DNA of 64,000 nucleotides from Pseudomonadota bacterium (GTDB lineage Bacteria; Bdellovibrionota; UBA1018; CAIMNF01): NCBI GenBank assembly GCA_027488515.1, contig JAIYBN010000004.1, positions 551,252 to 615,251 of the forward strand, read 5' to 3'. Shown piece by piece: positions 39,205 to 49,184 of this stretch (position 1 is its first letter; each line of letters starts with the position of its first letter). The notes under the pieces were generated by a model. It saw only the letters and a program-made list of their open reading frames with translations, ran no database searches and was not told where the DNA came from. The position numbers and the translations under genes were made by a program.

Positions 39205-40867
39205 AAAACATCTCCTTGGCGGATGAAGATCCGAATTTTTCGATCCAGAGCGGGGATTTGATCCTCGAATTCATCCCCTGCAGGATGAAGTGTCGCTCAC
39301 AAATGAAAATGTACGGAAGTTCCTCGTACAGCACCTTGCCGATCTCCTGCAGGATCTTGGTCCGGGCCTTCCGGTTGAATTCAAAATTGGCCTTCTCGAT
39401 GAGTGAATCCACTTTGGCATTCGAGAAGGAGACCTTGTTCGAGCCGCCTTTCATGGATTCGGTCGACCACAGCTGTTTCGGATCCGGTTCCATCGTCCCG
39501 GACCAACCCATCATCATGGCCTCGAAGTTAGAGTCTTCAAAATCCTTGTAGAGTGCCGTCGCATCCATGGCCCTGAGTTCGAGGTCCACACCCTGCTTTT
39601 TGAAGACTTCCTTCAACATTTGCGCAGATTTGCTCTGGGCCGGACTGGCCATGGCGAACTTGAGAGCCAGTTTGAAGGGAACTTTCTTTCCGTTGATTTC
39701 TTTGACCAGCACCGGGGAGGACGGATCCTTCTTCCAGCCGTCCAGCTCGAAATACTGGGCCGCTTTTTTAGGATCGAAACGGTAACGGCTCTCAGCCGTC
39801 CTCAGCGAGGGGTGGACATTGTCCGAGGCGGAATTGAACGGGGAAACCGACTGTTCCATCGTCCCGTAAAACGCCTTCTCCGTGATCGAAGCATAATCGA
39901 TCAGGAAGGCGAGCCCCTTCCGTGTCTTCAGAGAGGAGAGCATCGGGTTCTTCAGGTTCAGTGCCATTCCGAGCCACCCCATCGGTCCGGAGGATTTGAG
40001 TTTGTCGGCCCACACTTTTTTGCCGTCTTTCGGGGACTTTCCGAAGCGTTCCCGGTCGACACCGTTCACCTGGGTGACAAACTGATCCGAAGTCAGAACG
40101 GTCTGGTCGATTTCACCCTGGAGCAATTTCTCGTAACGCAAGGTCGGATCCTGGATGATCTTGAACTGGAGCACATCAAAATTGTAACGGGCCTTGAAGG
40201 AAGGAAGATCTTTGGCCCACCAACCCTGGTCACGCTCCACCACCACCCGTTGGTCCCTCGACAAGGATTTGAACCGGAAAGGTCCGTTACCGACCGGCTT
40301 CAGGGCCTCTTTGGTCTTGTTGAAATCACTCTCGCCCTGGAACTGCTTCTTTTGCAGAGATTGGAACTCATTGAGCGATGTCAGAGTGTTGAATTTGGGT
40401 TTTTCAATCTTGAATCGGAAGGTCCGGGCATCGACTTTTTCAAATTGGACACCTTCGTAATAGGAACGTAACGGAGCGGCCTCGGTCTTCGGATCCATGA
40501 GCTTCTGGTAAGTGAACTCGACGTCATCCGAAGTCACCGGAGACCCGTCGGACCAGCGAGCCTTCGCATTCAATGTGTAGGTGTAAACTTTACGGTCTTT
40601 TGAAATGTCGAGCTTTTCGGCCAACGAGGGATAATCCTCCCAGGTTTGTCCGTCCTTGCCGAACAAAGGCATGTAGAACAGGCTTCCCATTTCCATCGAC
40701 TCTGTGTCGGTCGCCAACATCGGAATCATGGTCCTCGGAGTCATCCCCGCCACATCGGTGAAGGTTCCGCCTTTTTTCTGGGCCGGAAGTTTTTCATAAG
40801 AGGTGACCGCGATGGATTGAATCGGGGCGAGGCCCAGAACCAAAAGGATCAAGATGCTGATTTTCAT
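39197..40867 (-). CDS. Peptide/dipeptide ABC transporter substrate-binding protein (SBP family 5)
   Basis: Signal peptide MKISILILLVLGLAPIQSIA; KARWSDGSPVTSDDVEFTYQKL; GMALNLKNPMLSS. Confidence 0.9.
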   Translation of the reverse strand: MKISILILLVLGLAPIQSIAVTSYEKLPAQKKGGTFTDVAGMTPRTMIPMLATDTESMEMGSLFYMPLFGKDGQTWEDYPSLAEKLDISKDRKVYTYTLNAKARWSDGSPVTSDDVEFTYQKLMDPKTEAAPLRSYYEGVQFEKVDARTFRFKIEKPKFNTLTSLNEFQSLQKKQFQGESDFNKTKEALKPVGNGPFRFKSLSRDQRVVVERDQGWWAKDLPSFKARYNFDVLQFKIIQDPTLRYEKLLQGEIDQTVLTSDQFVTQVNGVDRERFGKSPKDGKKVWADKLKSSGPMGWLGMALNLKNPMLSSLKTRKGLAFLIDYASITEKAFYGTMEQSVSPFNSASDNVHPSLRTAESRYRFDPKKAAQYFELDGWKKDPSSPVLVKEINGKKVPFKLALKFAMASPAQSKSAQMLKEVFKKQGVDLELRAMDATALYKDFEDSNFEAMMMGWSGTMEPDPKQLWSTESMKGGSNKVSFSNAKVDSLIEKANFEFNRKARTKILQEIGKVLYEELPYIFICERHFILQGMNSRIKSPLWIEKFGSSSAKEMFYE

Positions 40868-40873
40868 GGGGTA

Positions 40874-40903
40874 ATTAAATCGGAAAGGGCCCCTCTTTGT
40901 CAA
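40874..40903 (-). promoter_or_regulatory. Strong sigma70-like promoter of the SBP-thrS unit
   Basis: Minus strand TTGACA (40903-40898), 18-nt spacer, TTTAAT (40879-40874), 6 nt to ATG 40867. Confidence 0.7.
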
Positions 40904-40924
40904 ACCTCATGCTAGACTGAGGCC

Positions 40925-42148
40925 ATGTTCCCGCTCTGCATCATCGCGTTCCTTTCGGGATGGTTTCCGACGGCCTCGGCCCAGGTCGATCTCCACGCCC
41001 ACTTGGTGATGAAGCAGGGCATGGGTCCGGCCTTGTTCGGAGACTTTGATTCGCCACCGCAGAGCCGGGAGTGGACCTCCCGGATCCGGACGAAGATGAG
41101 CAAAGTCTCCTTGGGGGATGCGAGCGGACCTGCATTGATCGTCGTCGCTCTTTACGGGCATCCCTGGTTGAGCCGGCTTCACCTCCCGGGACAGGAGTCC
41201 AATGTCAGTGAAGCCCTGGAAGAGGAATACCGGCAACTCAAGGTCTTCACGGATGCCCGGGATTCCTCATGGATCATCGCCCGCTCCGCCACCGAGGCTC
41301 GAGTTGCACTGAAATCAGGCAAGAAAGTCCTGGTCCTTTCCATCGAAGGCGCCTACGGGGCGATCCGTACCTCCGCCGACCTCGAGAAGTGGGTCGAGCG
41401 GGGCCTGGCCATTCTCACGCCTTTTCACCTCACCGAGGACCGCTTCGGGGGGGTCGCTCTCATGCGTCCATGGGCGGCGGTCCTGAACACCCCTTGGTCG
41501 TTTCTCACATCTTGGATCCAAGGTGGAGGAGCCTGTCCGGGTGGTATCTGCCGGAGTCCGGTCGGTATCTCGGAACGCGGGAAAGAACTGATCGATTCCT
41601 TGATCCGGAAACAGGTGTGGGTCGATTTTTCACACGCAAGCGATCTGACGGTCGAAGGACTGGTTCCATGGATGCGCGATCGGAACCTCCCGATCCTGGT
41701 CACCCACACCGCTTCCCGGAACGGTTTTCCCGCGGAAAGAGGGCTCTCCCCCACCCTGATTCGCGCAATCCGAACCGACTTGGACGGAATCGTAGGAATG
41801 ATTCCCAGCGAGGAAATGCTCCAGACCGAGACTGACGGACACGGTTGCAAGAGTGGCGTCACCACTTTCAGAAAGGCCTTTCAAGCCCTGCAGCTCGAAC
41901 TCGGAGCCCAACGTGTCGCCGTCGGTTCCGATGCGAACGCACCCTTGCAAGGCCTTTCGCCTCCTTGCGACATGCCCTCGAATCCCGGCTATGCCGAGTA
42001 CTCCCACCTCACCTCGTTGGTCCAAACGGACCGGAGAGTGCTCGAGCATTTTTTGAACCTGTGGGATCGGGTCAGGCCGGGTCCACACGGAGGCGCGCCC
42101 ACTGCTGGCGCAAGGTCTCCTCGGATTCGACCGCGTAACCCGCGGTGA
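40925..42148 (+). CDS. Membrane dipeptidase (peptidase M19)
   Basis: VDLHAHLV metal site, SIEGAYG, LTPFHLTEDRFGG, VDFSHASD, ILVTHTASR, AVGSDANA. Confidence 0.88.
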   Translation: MFPLCIIAFLSGWFPTASAQVDLHAHLVMKQGMGPALFGDFDSPPQSREWTSRIRTKMSKVSLGDASGPALIVVALYGHPWLSRLHLPGQESNVSEALEEEYRQLKVFTDARDSSWIIARSATEARVALKSGKKVLVLSIEGAYGAIRTSADLEKWVERGLAILTPFHLTEDRFGGVALMRPWAAVLNTPWSFLTSWIQGGGACPGGICRSPVGISERGKELIDSLIRKQVWVDFSHASDLTVEGLVPWMRDRNLPILVTHTASRNGFPAERGLSPTLIRAIRTDLDGIVGMIPSEEMLQTETDGHGCKSGVTTFRKAFQALQLELGAQRVAVGSDANAPLQGLSPPCDMPSNPGYAEYSHLTSLVQTDRRVLEHFLNLWDRVRPGPHGGAPTAGARSPRIRPRNPR

Positions 42149-42932
42149 AGCGGATCCGCTCGACCGTCTCCCCTGTGCCTGGAAAATCTGCAGGGGTCAG
42201 GGTGATCGACTGCTCACCCGGATGATTCTTTTCAAGCCAATCCCAGGCCAATTCCATGTCAGGAGTGGCGATCAGTCTTCCGTCCTCCGGGCCCTTGGCC
42301 CATTCCAGACCCTCGAGGTACAACTTCAACATTCCCACTTTCCGGCCGGTGCCACCGCCCCCGACCAGACGATTCGGGGCGTAGACCCTTCGAATCCAGC
42401 TGTCAGGAACCGCCTTCTTGCCGAGAGCGAGATTGAAAAAATGAGCGCCCATCTCGGCACAACCGGATCCTTGCCCGAGTAAAATCTGATGACCGCCCCC
42501 GTAGTGACGGAAAGCCCCGTTCAGGATCCACTGGTGCAATTCATCGAAGAGCAACCGGGTCCGGTCGGACGACATCGGAACCGTCACGGTCTTCAACCGG
42601 CCTTTTCGACGGGCCCACTCCACACCTCGGTGAGCATCTGCACCGGAGTCGAGTTTACCCGGGAAATCGTAAAAGAACGTCCCCATTCCGATCCGCTCCA
42701 TCGCCACCTTCATTGTGGATCGATTCCGGTTCTGTCGACTCATGCCGGTGATCACACGGTTCACCCCGTAATCGTTGGGCGTTTCAGATTCGATCTCGAT
42801 GTAAAAATGCCCGATCGGATACGTGTCCTGGATCAAATGATGCCAAAGTGTCTTCTTCAGGAGTTGCCGAGGATGGGTCCATTCGAGTGGGGCCGGTGGA
42901 GGAACAACGTGCAGCTTGAACTGGTTCGGCAT
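42072..42932 (-). CDS. Hypothetical protein; possible permuted papain-fold peptidase
   Basis: 287 aa; GHFYIEIESE followed by distal LLGQGSGCAEMGAHFFN; start MPNQFKLHV just downstream of prmA. Confidence 0.55.
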   Translation of the reverse strand: MPNQFKLHVVPPPAPLEWTHPRQLLKKTLWHHLIQDTYPIGHFYIEIESETPNDYGVNRVITGMSRQNRNRSTMKVAMERIGMGTFFYDFPGKLDSGADAHRGVEWARRKGRLKTVTVPMSSDRTRLLFDELHQWILNGAFRHYGGGHQILLGQGSGCAEMGAHFFNLALGKKAVPDSWIRRVYAPNRLVGGGGTGRKVGMLKLYLEGLEWAKGPEDGRLIATPDMELAWDWLEKNHPGEQSITLTPADFPGTGETVERIRFTAGYAVESEETLRQQWARLRVDPA

Positions 42933-42937
42933 GGTTT

Positions 42938-43939
42938 TCAAATCCGCTTGAGACGGAGAGCTCTCCATTCGTTTTTCTCGAGGCGGGTGAGCTCGAAAGG
43001 ACGCCCCCCCTCCTGGTAAGTCCGGATGACCTCGTCCAGATCGGATTCGATCAATCCGGAAAGGACCAGCTCGGACTTCGTCTTCAAACAATCGCGGATC
43101 ACCGGCGCAAACCGGATCAGAATCGGCCTGAGGATGTTCGCCAGCAGGACATCGACCCGACCACCACGGATTTCTCCCGGAATCTCCTCGAGAAAACGGA
43201 TCTGCTCCGAGACTCCGTTCAATTCGGCGTTCTCACGTGCGTTTTCATTGGCAAGGGGATCGATCTCCACGCAATAGACCCGGGCCCCTTGTCGGGCCGC
43301 CTGGATTCCGAGGATGCCGGAGCCGGAACCGAAGTCCAACACCGTCTTTCCCTCCAGACTGCCGAGAGAGCGAAGCACCTTCAAACACAACTGGGTGGTC
43401 TCATGGGTCCCTGTTCCGAAACCTGCACCGGGATTGATCACCAGAATACCCTGGCTCTTCCCGGAATCCTTTGCCGCCATCCACTCTTCGCTCCAAGGAG
43501 GCAGGACTTTCAGGTGCTCATCGACCTCGATCCCCGTGAAAGAGGCTTTCCAGGTCGCGTTCCAATCCTGCTCTTCTTCTTCCTTCAAGCGCGGAACAGA
43601 ACGGAGATGATATTCGCTCAACAACCAGTCCATGGCGGACCGGGCGGAGGCCTCATCTCTGAAATAAGCCAAGAGGGTCAGCTCCTTCTCTTGCGCCAAC
43701 CAGTCCCGCTCGTGCGGGGCCATCCCCTCGTCGAGCACCCACGATTCGGTCTCATAACCGCGCTCGTGGGCCTCTTCGGCCAACAAAACCCCCTCGGTCA
43801 CCCCGAGAAAAGTACCCTCGCTACCGGAACAGAAATCATTGAACCGGGCGATCGCATCCTCACGGGTATGGGATCCTTCTCCCCGGCCCCGGCCCAATCG
43901 GACCTCGGAACCGAGCTCGAAGGCGAGCGAGAACATCAT
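42938..43939 (-). CDS. prmA: Ribosomal protein L11 methyltransferase
   Basis: NPGAGFGTGTHETTQLCL, VLDFGSGSGILGIQAARQGA, VLLANILRPIL. Confidence 0.93.
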   Translation of the reverse strand: MMFSLAFELGSEVRLGRGRGEGSHTREDAIARFNDFCSGSEGTFLGVTEGVLLAEEAHERGYETESWVLDEGMAPHERDWLAQEKELTLLAYFRDEASARSAMDWLLSEYHLRSVPRLKEEEEQDWNATWKASFTGIEVDEHLKVLPPWSEEWMAAKDSGKSQGILVINPGAGFGTGTHETTQLCLKVLRSLGSLEGKTVLDFGSGSGILGIQAARQGARVYCVEIDPLANENARENAELNGVSEQIRFLEEIPGEIRGGRVDVLLANILRPILIRFAPVIRDCLKTKSELVLSGLIESDLDEVIRTYQEGGRPFELTRLEKNEWRALRLKRI

Positions 43940-46878
43940 GATCCGGAACCCTCTCCTTGACCTCCTGCGGGGTCGAAAGAGCTCTCACTGGTCACGGAAG
44001 ACTCGACATTCCCGGTCCGCTCGTCCTGGGGACGGAAGCGACCGCCACCCGGGTTCGCGCCGTTACCGTTGGGGTTGCCACCACGACCACGATTGCGATT
44101 CCTGTTGCGTTGACGGCCCCATCTTTGTCCTTGGCCGTTTACGCCTGACTCGGATTGGTTCACCGGCGGTTTGCCACCGGCACCTGCAATCGCCGCATCC
44201 TGCGCGGCTTGAGCGCGAAGGTAGGCCAGCTGGTCTTCGTCATCCATTTCATTGAAATTGCGGGTCTCGATCACGGTGTTGACCGGAGCCACAGGTTCAC
44301 GGAATTCCACCTCGCCTGCCTCGGAAGTAGGAGTCACCGCCGCCATGATCACCGCGGGAGCGGGCTCGGCGGCCGGGGCAGCGGCACGGGTGGTGATGAA
44401 ACTTCCGCTCGGCTTCGTCGCGGGAAGCTGAGGAGGAATCTTTCCCTGATGTCCGGATCCGTCCCGATCACGATTGCGATCCCGGTTGCGCTCCTGGTTT
44501 CTGTCCTGATTCCGATCCTGGTTCCGGTCCTGGTTCCGATCTTGATCCCGACCTCTTTCCTGGTCCTGACCACGCGCGGAACGGTTGTCGTCACGACCCC
44601 GTTTGGATTTTTCCCGACGATCACTGCGCTCACGCTCCATGCGGAGCTGGCGGGCCAGATCGACGGTCTGTTTCCGGTTCGGAGCACGATCGGAAACCAC
44701 TTCGAACTGCTCGGCGTGGTATTCCATCACGGTCTGGAGATAAACCGACTTGTTGTAGCGACGCTCGAGCTGATCGAGAGCGTCCCGCAACTCGATGGCG
44801 AGAATGTTGACGACCGCTTCATGGGCGGAAACCAGGATCTTCTTCGCTTCACGATCGACGCTGAGGCGCTCGATCTCGCGAAGGATCTCGTAGGCGACGG
44901 TCGAATTGCTCTTCATGTAGCCCCGGCCCTCACAATGGGAGCAGGGTTCGCACAAGGAGCGGACCAGAGTGTCGCGAGTCCGCTTGCGGGTCATCTCGAC
45001 GAGGCCGAGTTCGGAGATCTTCTGGATGGAAGGACGGGCCCGGTCCTTCTTGAGAGCTTCGTCGAGTGCGCGGTACACGCGCATCTTGTTCTCTTCGCGC
45101 TCCATGTCGATGAAATCGACGATGATGATCCCCCCGCAATTGCGGAGACGGAGCTGGTACGCGATTTCCTCGGCGGCTTCGAGATTGGTCTTGAGGATCG
45201 TGTCCTCGAGATTCTTCTTCCCGACAAAGCGTCCGGTGTTCACGTCAATCGCAACCAGAGCTTCGGCCTGGTCGATCACGATGTAGCCACCGCTCTTCAA
45301 CCATACGCGACGCTCGAGAGAACGGGTGAGCTCACTCGACAGTCCGTAAGCGTCAAACACGGGAATGTCACCCTGGTACAATTCGATCTTCTCGATCAAG
45401 GACGGCATGAAGCGCTCGGCGAAAGCCTGCAGTTCATTGTAGTGATAACGGGTGTCGACGATGATCCTGTCGATGTCCTCGTTCACCCAGTCCCGGATCG
45501 CGCGGAGGGTGGAATTCAAATCTTCGTAAACCAGGGATGGCGCACTGACATCGTCCGCCCGGGTGCGGATCTCACCCCAGAGCTTGGACAGGTAATCGAT
45601 GTCCTGCTTGATCCACGATTCGGGATCTTTCCCGCCGCTTGCAGTCCTGACGATGAATCCCATCTTGCGAGGACGGTTCTTCTCCACAAAGTCACGGAGA
45701 CGACGGCGCTCGTCATCGCGTTCGATCCGGCGGCTCACTCCGACGTGATCGATGGAAGGCATGCAAACCAGGTGACGTCCGGGAAGGCTCACGTGACAGG
45801 TCAGACGTGCGCCCTTCGTCGCGATCGGATCCTTGGCCACCTGGACGATCACTTCCTGACCTTCTTTCAAAAGGTCGGCGATGTTCGCCTGGGTGCGGGG
45901 ACGCATGTTCTTGGATTTGATGCGGCGATCCCGGCCACGTTGCTCGCGGAATTCGGGACGGGGCTTCTTCGATTTTGAATTCTGGGACTGGGGTCCTTCT
46001 TCGACACCGGCCATGGCGGCGCGGTCACTCTGAAGGCTGGCGGAGTCATTCAGGTTCTCATTGACCGAATCGGGAATCAGATTCGGGTCTTCGTTGGACT
46101 CGCCACCTGCAAACTGCTGACGACCACGATTCTCACCGTTCCTTCCACGGCCCCTGCGGCGACGGCGACCGCGACGACGGCGGGTATCGCCGTTCAACGC
46201 CTGAAGCGGAGCCCCCGACTGGTTTTCACCCGCCTGGACTTCTCCCTCTGCCGAAACCTCACCGGAAATCGATCCTTCCTCGGATCCTTCTTCGGAATCT
46301 TCCAGGTCGTCCGATTCATCGCCTTCTTCAGATTCTTCCGACTCTTCGGACTCCTCGGAGTCCTCGAAATCATCGGAGTCCTGATCCATCACCGCATCCT
46401 GGACCTCTTGGGCGATCTCATCCCGGGTCAGTTCCTGCTCGGCATGTTCCGATGCATGGGACTCCAGAACAGAGCTGTCGCCCTCTCCTTCACCATAAGA
46501 TTCGTCTTGCTCGACCGTGGTCACAGCCGCGATCTCATCTCCTTCTTCGGGAGCCGCGAAGGCGCGGATAGCACCCTCACCTTCGGGAGTGATCTCTTCA
46601 TCACCCTCGGACTCGTTTTCAATCTCGGTTTCCTCACCCATCACCGCCGGATGGACGTAAATGTCATCCACGTAGAGGAATGCGGCCTTTTCCAGGCCGA
46701 CATCGACGAACGCGGCCTGCATACCGGGAAGCACCCGGGTGACCCGTCCTTTGTAAATGTTCCCTACGATCCCTTTTTCGCTTTGCCGTTCGATCAGGAG
46801 TTCCTGGATCCGACCCTCTTCCAAAAGAGCGATCCGGACTTCGGGAAGGGTTGCGTTGATAATCAGTTCTTTAGCCAT
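43936..46878 (-). CDS. rne: Ribonuclease E/G with large S1-domain insertion
   Basis: MAKELIINATLPEVRIALLE...GNIYKGRVTRVLPGMQAAFVDVG; catalytic VAIDVNTGRFVG, GGIIIVDFIDM; Zn-link CEPCSHC; SD GAGGTGG. Confidence 0.95.
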   Translation of the reverse strand: MAKELIINATLPEVRIALLEEGRIQELLIERQSEKGIVGNIYKGRVTRVLPGMQAAFVDVGLEKAAFLYVDDIYVHPAVMGEETEIENESEGDEEITPEGEGAIRAFAAPEEGDEIAAVTTVEQDESYGEGEGDSSVLESHASEHAEQELTRDEIAQEVQDAVMDQDSDDFEDSEESEESEESEEGDESDDLEDSEEGSEEGSISGEVSAEGEVQAGENQSGAPLQALNGDTRRRRGRRRRRGRGRNGENRGRQQFAGGESNEDPNLIPDSVNENLNDSASLQSDRAAMAGVEEGPQSQNSKSKKPRPEFREQRGRDRRIKSKNMRPRTQANIADLLKEGQEVIVQVAKDPIATKGARLTCHVSLPGRHLVCMPSIDHVGVSRRIERDDERRRLRDFVEKNRPRKMGFIVRTASGGKDPESWIKQDIDYLSKLWGEIRTRADDVSAPSLVYEDLNSTLRAIRDWVNEDIDRIIVDTRYHYNELQAFAERFMPSLIEKIELYQGDIPVFDAYGLSSELTRSLERRVWLKSGGYIVIDQAEALVAIDVNTGRFVGKKNLEDTILKTNLEAAEEIAYQLRLRNCGGIIIVDFIDMEREENKMRVYRALDEALKKDRARPSIQKISELGLVEMTRKRTRDTLVRSLCEPCSHCEGRGYMKSNSTVAYEILREIERLSVDREAKKILVSAHEAVVNILAIELRDALDQLERRYNKSVYLQTVMEYHAEQFEVVSDRAPNRKQTVDLARQLRMERERSDRREKSKRGRDDNRSARGQDQERGRDQDRNQDRNQDRNQDRNQERNRDRNRDRDGSGHQGKIPPQLPATKPSGSFITTRAAAPAAEPAPAVIMAAVTPTSEAGEVEFREPVAPVNTVIETRNFNEMDDEDQLAYLRAQAAQDAAIAGAGGKPPVNQSESGVNGQGQRWGRQRNRNRNRGRGGNPNGNGANPGGGRFRPQDERTGNVESSVTSESSFDPAGGQGEGSGS
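44455..44575 (-). repeat. Imperfect tandem codon repeat encoding RNQDRNQDRN in the RNase E tail
   Basis: Protein RDQDRNQDRNQDRNQDRNQERNRDRNRDRD. Confidence 0.75.
45870..46680 (-). other. Region encoding acidic then Arg-rich low-complexity insertion in the S1 domain
   Basis: DSDDFEDSEESEESEESEEGDESDDLEDSEEGSEEG followed by TRRRRGRRRRRGRGRNGENRGR, flanked by the two halves of an S1 fold. Confidence 0.8.
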
Positions 46879-47224
46879 GAGCCACCTCGAATGTGGCAAG
46901 GACTCAGAGCGGACTCAGAGACTTCCGACCGGTTCCCCAGGAATCATCCCTCGAATCAGAACGCATGGACGCAGAACTCTGCCCCCTCTTTGCGCATCGG
47001 CCTGATTGAATTGGAGACTTTCCATAACGGGTCGCCTTGAAGCTTTACCTGAATCCATCCGCACTAAGATGTTGCGAAGACTCTTGTTTTCTTGCCTGTT
47101 GTTGCGGTCATTGAACCGAACGGGAGCTGATGTTCGTTCGTTGGTGTTTGCTCTCCCGGACCCGGACAAGGACCAATAAAACCACTAAATCTTTAGCCTA
47201 TTCTTCACTTAGGCCTGGAAACAG

Positions 47225-47232
47225 AGTATAGC
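47225..47232. promoter_or_regulatory. Overlapping divergent -10 elements (rne leader / deo operon)
   Basis: Minus TATACT (47230-47225) and plus TATAGC (47227-47232) share TATA; plus -35 candidate TTCACT 17 nt upstream. Confidence 0.45.
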
Positions 47233-47267
47233 ATGGGCTGGAGAACATCAATCTCAAAAAATCACCT

Positions 47268-47966
47268 ATGACCCAGCCCGTCAGCCGCAATCTGGAAATC
47301 GCCCGCAAGATCGACCACACCCTGCTCAAACCGACTCTGACTCGAACAGAACTCGAGGGTCTCTGTCGCGAAGCGGCGGAATGGAATTTTGCCACCGTCT
47401 GCATTCCACCGTGCTGGGTTCGTGATGCGGCCCGCCTTCTTGTGGGCACGGATGTCAAAACCATCACCGTGGTCGGATTTCCGCTCGGCTATTCCCATCC
47501 CGCGGCCAAAGCATTCGAGGCGCATCGCGCCATTGACGAGGGCGCCTCGGAGATCGATCTGGTCGTGAACCTGAGCCGGATCAAGAGCGGCGAATGGACC
47601 GAAGTGGAAGCAGACATCACCGAAACCGTGAGGGCCTGTGCCGGAGTACCGGTCAAGGTGATCATCGAAACCGCCTACCTCACTCAGGAAGAAAAATCCT
47701 CCGCTGCCCTGGCTGCCGAACGCGCTGGAGCGGCATTTGTGAAAACCTCCACCGGATTTGCCACCGGTGTTCCTGTGAGCGGAGCCACGGTGGAAGACAT
47801 TCGACTCCTCCGGAGCATCCTCCGCCCCACCACCCGGATCAAGGCCTCGGGGGGGATCCGTGATCTGGCGGGTGCCGTCGCCTTGATCGAGGCCGGAGCC
47901 GACCGCCTGGGAACCTCGTGCGGGGTTGCCATATTGAAGGGCCTGAGCGCCTCGGGAGCTTATTGA
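47268..47966 (+). CDS. deoC: Deoxyribose-phosphate aldolase
   Basis: [54 protein letters not shown]. Confidence 0.96.
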   Translation: MTQPVSRNLEIARKIDHTLLKPTLTRTELEGLCREAAEWNFATVCIPPCWVRDAARLLVGTDVKTITVVGFPLGYSHPAAKAFEAHRAIDEGASEIDLVVNLSRIKSGEWTEVEADITETVRACAGVPVKVIIETAYLTQEEKSSAALAAERAGAAFVKTSTGFATGVPVSGATVEDIRLLRSILRPTTRIKASGGIRDLAGAVALIEAGADRLGTSCGVAILKGLSASGAY

Positions 47967-49159
47967 TGATCAAGCGCGTGTTTTGGATCGTGATGGACGG
48001 ACTCGGTGTGGGCGAAGCCCCGGATGCCCCTGCCTTCGGGGATACCGGGTCGAACACACTCTCGAACCTGGCGGCATCGGCACTGAAGAGCCGTGGAATT
48101 CCCCTTCGGATTCCGAACCTGCTGGGGATGGGGCTCGGACGGGTCACGCCGGTTGCAGGAAGTTCCGAACCCGCCCGGATCCGCGGTGCCTACGGAAAAG
48201 CCCTTGAGCAGTCAGCTGGAAAAGACACCACCTCCGGGCACTGGGAGATGGCGGGATTGGTCGTCAAAGAAGCCTTTCCTGTTTACGAGCAAGGATTCCC
48301 CGAATCCGTGGTGGAGCGCTGGGTTCGCGAAAACCGGCTTCCCGGCGTGCTCGGGAACCATGCCGCGAGTGGCACGGAAATCATAGAAAAACTCGGTCCG
48401 GAGCACATGCTTTCAGGAAAGCCGATTCTCTACACCTCGGCAGACAGCGTCTGGCAAGTGGCCGCCCACGAAGAGACCTTCGGGCTGGAGCGGCTGTACG
48501 AAGTCTGCAAATCAGCGAGGAAAATCTGCGATGAATTGAACCTCGGCAGGGTGATCGCACGTCCCTTCGTCGGCGATCCTTCCAAAGGAATCCCGTTCAA
48601 ACGGACTTACAACCGGAAAGATTACGCCCAGCTCCCCTTCGGCCCCACCGTTCTCGACCACCTGACCACCGCAGGGGTACCGGTTCTCGGGGTCGGCAAG
48701 ATTTCGAACATTTTCGCCGGCGTCGGGGTGCCTCGAAACATCGACACACGCGGGAACACGGACGGATTGCGCGTCATGATCGAGTGCATGGACCGTGAGT
48801 CCAGCGGCCTGGTTTATGTGAACCTCATCGACTTCGACATGCTTTACGGACACCGTCGGGATGTTCCGGGATTTGCCACCGCACTCGAGGAATTCGATGT
48901 GGCGCTCGGTGAGATGATGGCGAAAGCCGGCCCCGAGGACCTTTTCATTCTCACCGCCGATCACGGCAACGATCCCACTTACCGGGGGACCGACCACACC
49001 CGCGAATTCGTCCCGGTGATCGCCTGGTCGCCGAAAATGAATCAAGCGGTGGATCTCGGCATCCGTGAATCCTTCGTCGACATGGGGGCCACCATCGAGG
49101 AGGCCCTCACCGGAAAGCGATCCACCCTGAACGGTTCGTTCCTCAAACAATTATTTTGA
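47966..49159 (+). CDS. deoB: Phosphopentomutase
   Basis: [60 protein letters not shown]. Confidence 0.96.
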   Translation: MIKRVFWIVMDGLGVGEAPDAPAFGDTGSNTLSNLAASALKSRGIPLRIPNLLGMGLGRVTPVAGSSEPARIRGAYGKALEQSAGKDTTSGHWEMAGLVVKEAFPVYEQGFPESVVERWVRENRLPGVLGNHAASGTEIIEKLGPEHMLSGKPILYTSADSVWQVAAHEETFGLERLYEVCKSARKICDELNLGRVIARPFVGDPSKGIPFKRTYNRKDYAQLPFGPTVLDHLTTAGVPVLGVGKISNIFAGVGVPRNIDTRGNTDGLRVMIECMDRESSGLVYVNLIDFDMLYGHRRDVPGFATALEEFDVALGEMMAKAGPEDLFILTADHGNDPTYRGTDHTREFVPVIAWSPKMNQAVDLGIRESFVDMGATIEEALTGKRSTLNGSFLKQLF

Positions 49160-49184
49160 AACCCCATTTTGAAAGCAGGTCCGT

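Noticed and set aside
44455-44575. Repeats resembling a CRISPR or satellite array
   Set aside because: The repeats are in frame and encode the RNQD low-complexity tail of RNase E; no spacers.
46915-47169. 84-aa minus ORF in the rne leader
   Set aside because: TTG start, no clear SD, no recognisable motif; could be a leader peptide but not supported.
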